Positions 62,364 through 64,000 of a stretch of DNA of 64,000 nt are shown here, piece after piece. Position 1 is the stretch's first letter. The number at the start of each line of letters is the position of its first letter. A program made the translations under genes and the position numbers. This DNA is from an uncultured Pseudomonadota bacterium (GTDB lineage Bacteria > Myxococcota_A > UBA796 > SXON01): positions 91,489-155,488 of the forward strand of contig CAIQVJ010000085.1 of NCBI GenBank assembly GCA_903875225.1, in the 5' to 3' direction. Below the pieces are notes generated by a model. The model worked only from the letters and a program-made list of their open reading frames with translations. It had not been told where the DNA came from and did not search any database.

Positions 62364-62614
62364 AGGTCCCCTCCCCCATCCTGCTCCTGGTCGTCGGCCC
62401 CCTGGCCGGCTGCGCCCAGCCGTTGCACCTGCAGTACGACTTCAGCCGCGCGTACACAGAGTCGATGCAGACCCAGGCCAACCTCGACAGGCCCTCGGTC
62501 GCACAGAGCGTGTACCCGCTCTCCGGCACTGAGGCGATCCTGATCCGCGAAAACGTGGTGAAGCAGGACTCGAGCGAGAAAAGCGGGAAGATCGAAACGA
62601 CGAAGGTGCAGTGA
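62360..62614 (+). CDS. Small lipoprotein of the Tad operon
   Basis: The 84-residue product has a signal peptide with lipobox LAGC (Cys18) and a short mature part (LHLQYDFSRAYTES, ending in Ser/Lys-rich residues). The family is not recognised. Because it overlaps both neighbours (ATGA and TGATG), it is made with the pilus proteins and may be a small pilotin or accessory for the secretin. Confidence 0.65.
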   Translation: MKVPSPILLLVVGPLAGCAQPLHLQYDFSRAYTESMQTQANLDRPSVAQSVYPLSGTEAILIRENVVKQDSSEKSGKIETTKVQ

Positions 62615-63438
62615 TGCTGGTGCTGCTGGTGGGCTGCCTCGGACTGCCACCGGAGGTCCCCAACACCCCCGCAGTCCTGACGGAGACGAACGCGCCAGAG
62701 GCGATGTCCGTGGCATCGCCGGACCTGCCCTACCTGATCTACGCGACGCTCCAGCAGCTGCAGGTGGAGGACTTCCGCACCTGCCCCGCCTACTCCGGGA
62801 CCAGTGCGTCCGTCACCTACACGGGAGACTGCTCGGACTCGGCGTACGTCTCCTGGGAGGGTGAGGCGACATCGAGTGTCAGCGGGTATTCCACCTCGAT
62901 CTCCGTCGACAACTTCGGGGTCTCGGGGCTCGCCGGAGGCTGGAAGGCGAGCGGGACGATCGACGTGGAGGCCGCCCGCGGGTCTGCCAGCGTGTTCATC
63001 ACCAGCGCCCTGACCATCGTGCAGCTCGACGCCCCGGCGAAGGTGTACTGGGTGGACACCGCAGGCAGCTACACCAGCGACGAAGACAGCCAGATCCTCT
63101 ACGCCGACGAGTACTCGGGCACGGTGGGGATCCAGGACGTCGGTCTCGTGAAGGTGGACACGCTCCGCACGGCTGTTGCGATCGCGAACGAGTGCGACTT
63201 TGCGGCGGCAGGAACGGGGACCTCGCAGCTCTCGGGCAAGAACGTGGAGGACCTGGAGTTCCACCCCGATTCCGCCGTGGACGGCGGCACCGCGGACACG
63301 GGCGGGGACACGGGGACGGCAACAACGACGGTGAGCGCGTGTGGGTGCCCCACGGTGAGCCTGGACAGCGTGCAGGTCTACACCTGCGCGGCGGCAAAGC
63401 GGGCCTTTACCTACCCGTTTTTCCCTCTCGGGGAGTGA
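62614..63438 (+). CDS. Beta-rich lipoprotein in the Tad operon
   Basis: The 274-residue product (ATG 62614; GTG 62611 is possible) begins with a very short hydrophobic stretch and lipobox LVGC, so it may be a lipoprotein with an unusually short signal. The body is rich in Ser, Thr and small residues with a beta pattern, then a TADTGGDTGTATTT linker and ACGC followed by a short C-terminal segment with one more cysteine. The ACGC after a Thr/Asp/Gly linker also occurs in the metalloprotease at 45401. Not recognised as a known family. Confidence 0.6.
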   Translation: MLVLLVGCLGLPPEVPNTPAVLTETNAPEAMSVASPDLPYLIYATLQQLQVEDFRTCPAYSGTSASVTYTGDCSDSAYVSWEGEATSSVSGYSTSISVDNFGVSGLAGGWKASGTIDVEAARGSASVFITSALTIVQLDAPAKVYWVDTAGSYTSDEDSQILYADEYSGTVGIQDVGLVKVDTLRTAVAIANECDFAAAGTGTSQLSGKNVEDLEFHPDSAVDGGTADTGGDTGTATTTVSACGCPTVSLDSVQVYTCAAAKRAFTYPFFPLGE

Positions 63439-63854
63439 GACCGGAGCTTCGCGGGGTGGCGTGGCTGGGGGCCCCGGTGCTCTTGACCCACCTGCCGATC
63501 GTAGCCAGCTGCGGGTCATCCTGGAGCGCTCTCGCTCGAGATGCGCTCAGGCTGCGCCGAGCCCACGCGAAGATCATCCTGGTGAGCGGGAACGACGCGG
63601 AGCTCAAGCACGCGGCGATTGCGACCACGCTCGGTGGCGCGCACGCGGTGCTGCTGTTCGCCACCGGTACGCCGCGCCGGCTGCCCTCCTGGGAGCGGCG
63701 GTTTCACCGCTATCTGGTGTCGGATCAGGAGACGGCACGGTCCTGGGCGCAGGCGGGCGTCTCACTCGGGCGCCTGACGGTGATCGCCCCGCCACACGCC
63801 GACGAAGCGCTTGCTGCGGTGCTCAGGGAGGTCAGGAGCATGTCTGGGAGCTGA
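63435..63854 (+). CDS. Hypothetical protein at the end of the Tad operon
   Basis: From a GTG overlapping the previous stop (GTGA) the product is 139 residues, with alternating strands and helices (GVAWLGAPVLLTHLP, AKIILVSGNDAELKHAAIA, GAHAVLLFATGT, RLTVIAPPHADEALAAVL) resembling a Rossmann-like or receiver-like three-layer fold. No catalytic motif is recognisable. The overlap and the coding-like composition support a real gene. Confidence 0.55.
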   Translation: MRPELRGVAWLGAPVLLTHLPIVASCGSSWSALARDALRLRRAHAKIILVSGNDAELKHAAIATTLGGAHAVLLFATGTPRRLPSWERRFHRYLVSDQETARSWAQAGVSLGRLTVIAPPHADEALAAVLREVRSMSGS

Positions 63855-63869
63855 CCCACCTAAACAGGA

Positions 63870-63903
63870 TCGCTGCGTTCCCCAGCGAACCTTGACACGT
63901 CAA
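63870..63903. other. Inverted repeats after the last complete gene
   Basis: TCGCTG (63870-63875) and CAGCGA (63883-63888) form a six-pair stem without a T-run, and TTGAC-AC-GTCAA (63892-63903) is a perfect short inverted repeat that also contains a consensus TTGACA. It may be a promoter with a regulator site for the next gene; GATTCC lies 17 bp downstream of TTGACA as a weak -10. Confidence 0.3.
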
Positions 63904-63947
63904 TAGAAACATGCGATTCCTGAACCGCAAGGTTCGGAGTCGTCGTC

Positions 63948-64000
63948 ATGGGCAGAAGCAAGAATGGTCAAGCCGTCCCGCCGCACCGGCTGACCGAAGC
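63948..64000 (+). CDS. Possible gene start running off the right edge
   Basis: An ATG at 63948 has CGGAG eight bases upstream and stays open to the edge with a basic, glutamine/proline-containing N-terminus of 17 residues. Another ATG at 63911, in a different frame, also stays open. Too little is visible to choose or to name a family. Confidence 0.25.
   Translation, partial: MGRSKNGQAVPPHRLTE

Overview
The window is GC-rich, densely coding bacterial chromosome with no mobile elements, CRISPR arrays, tRNA or rRNA genes that I could see. Several traits point to a Myxococcota-like (former Deltaproteobacteria) organism: a metalloprotease with a MYXO-CTERM-like tail, MopE-type metal-binding repeats fused to an FGE-like domain, an OmpA lipoprotein with thrombospondin type 3 repeats beside a DUF4398-like lipoprotein, a PASTA-tailed FtsI, a membrane-anchored Ser/Thr kinase and a Tad pilus locus. 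The phylum is an inference; no marker gene settles it. MurE carries the meso-diaminopimelate motif, so the wall is probably Gram-negative type.

Layout. 1-7545: the end of an ExbD/TolR-like gene, a START-domain protein and a DCC oxidoreductase; a divergent pair of units with a hotdog thioesterase and PlsB-like acyltransferase on one side and an aromatic-amino-acid-lyase homologue on the other; then a two-helix membrane protein and two SPFH proteins, the second a lipoprotein. 7553-25870 (minus strand): a long dcw cluster, mraZ-rsmH-ftsL-ftsI-murE-murF-mraY-murD-ftsW-murC-murB-ddl-ftsQ-ftsZ, followed by a membrane protein and a beta-CASP nuclease. murG and ftsA are missing from their usual places and murB is degenerate. 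25911-31995 (plus): SAM-hydrolase family protein, LarE, an SDR, a protease-less FtsH-like AAA protein coupled to an M50 protease, and an envelope lipoprotein/OmpA pair. 32029-36403 (minus): clpX-yqgE-kinase-M23 peptidase operon. 36533-44246: lipoprotein, sulfatase-like protein, phosphodiester glycosidase, glycosyltransferase, and an operon combining a phosphopantetheinyl transferase, cobU, cobS and a GH3-family protein. 44319-54262: lipoprotein, metalloprotease with an LRR protein, gap-pgk-tpiA, the MopE/FGE lipoprotein and RNase D. 54270-64000: Tad pilus operon from flp through tadD, then two lipoproteins and an unknown gene.

Most genes inside operons overlap by ATGA, GTGA, TTGA or TGATG, implying translational coupling. 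By contrast, many first genes have no Shine-Dalgarno sequence but carry a -10-like hexamer (TAnnnT) ending exactly 6-7 nt before the start codon, which suggests leaderless transcripts and helped to fix several starts. The most unusual items are the lyase homologue that has lost the MIO serine and two catalytic tyrosines, the FtsH-like AAA protein whose protease domain is replaced by an Sm-like segment, the degenerate murB, and the recurring leaderless -10 motif. No stretch over 300 bases lacks a gene; the longest gap (269 bp, ftsI-murE) holds inverted repeats.
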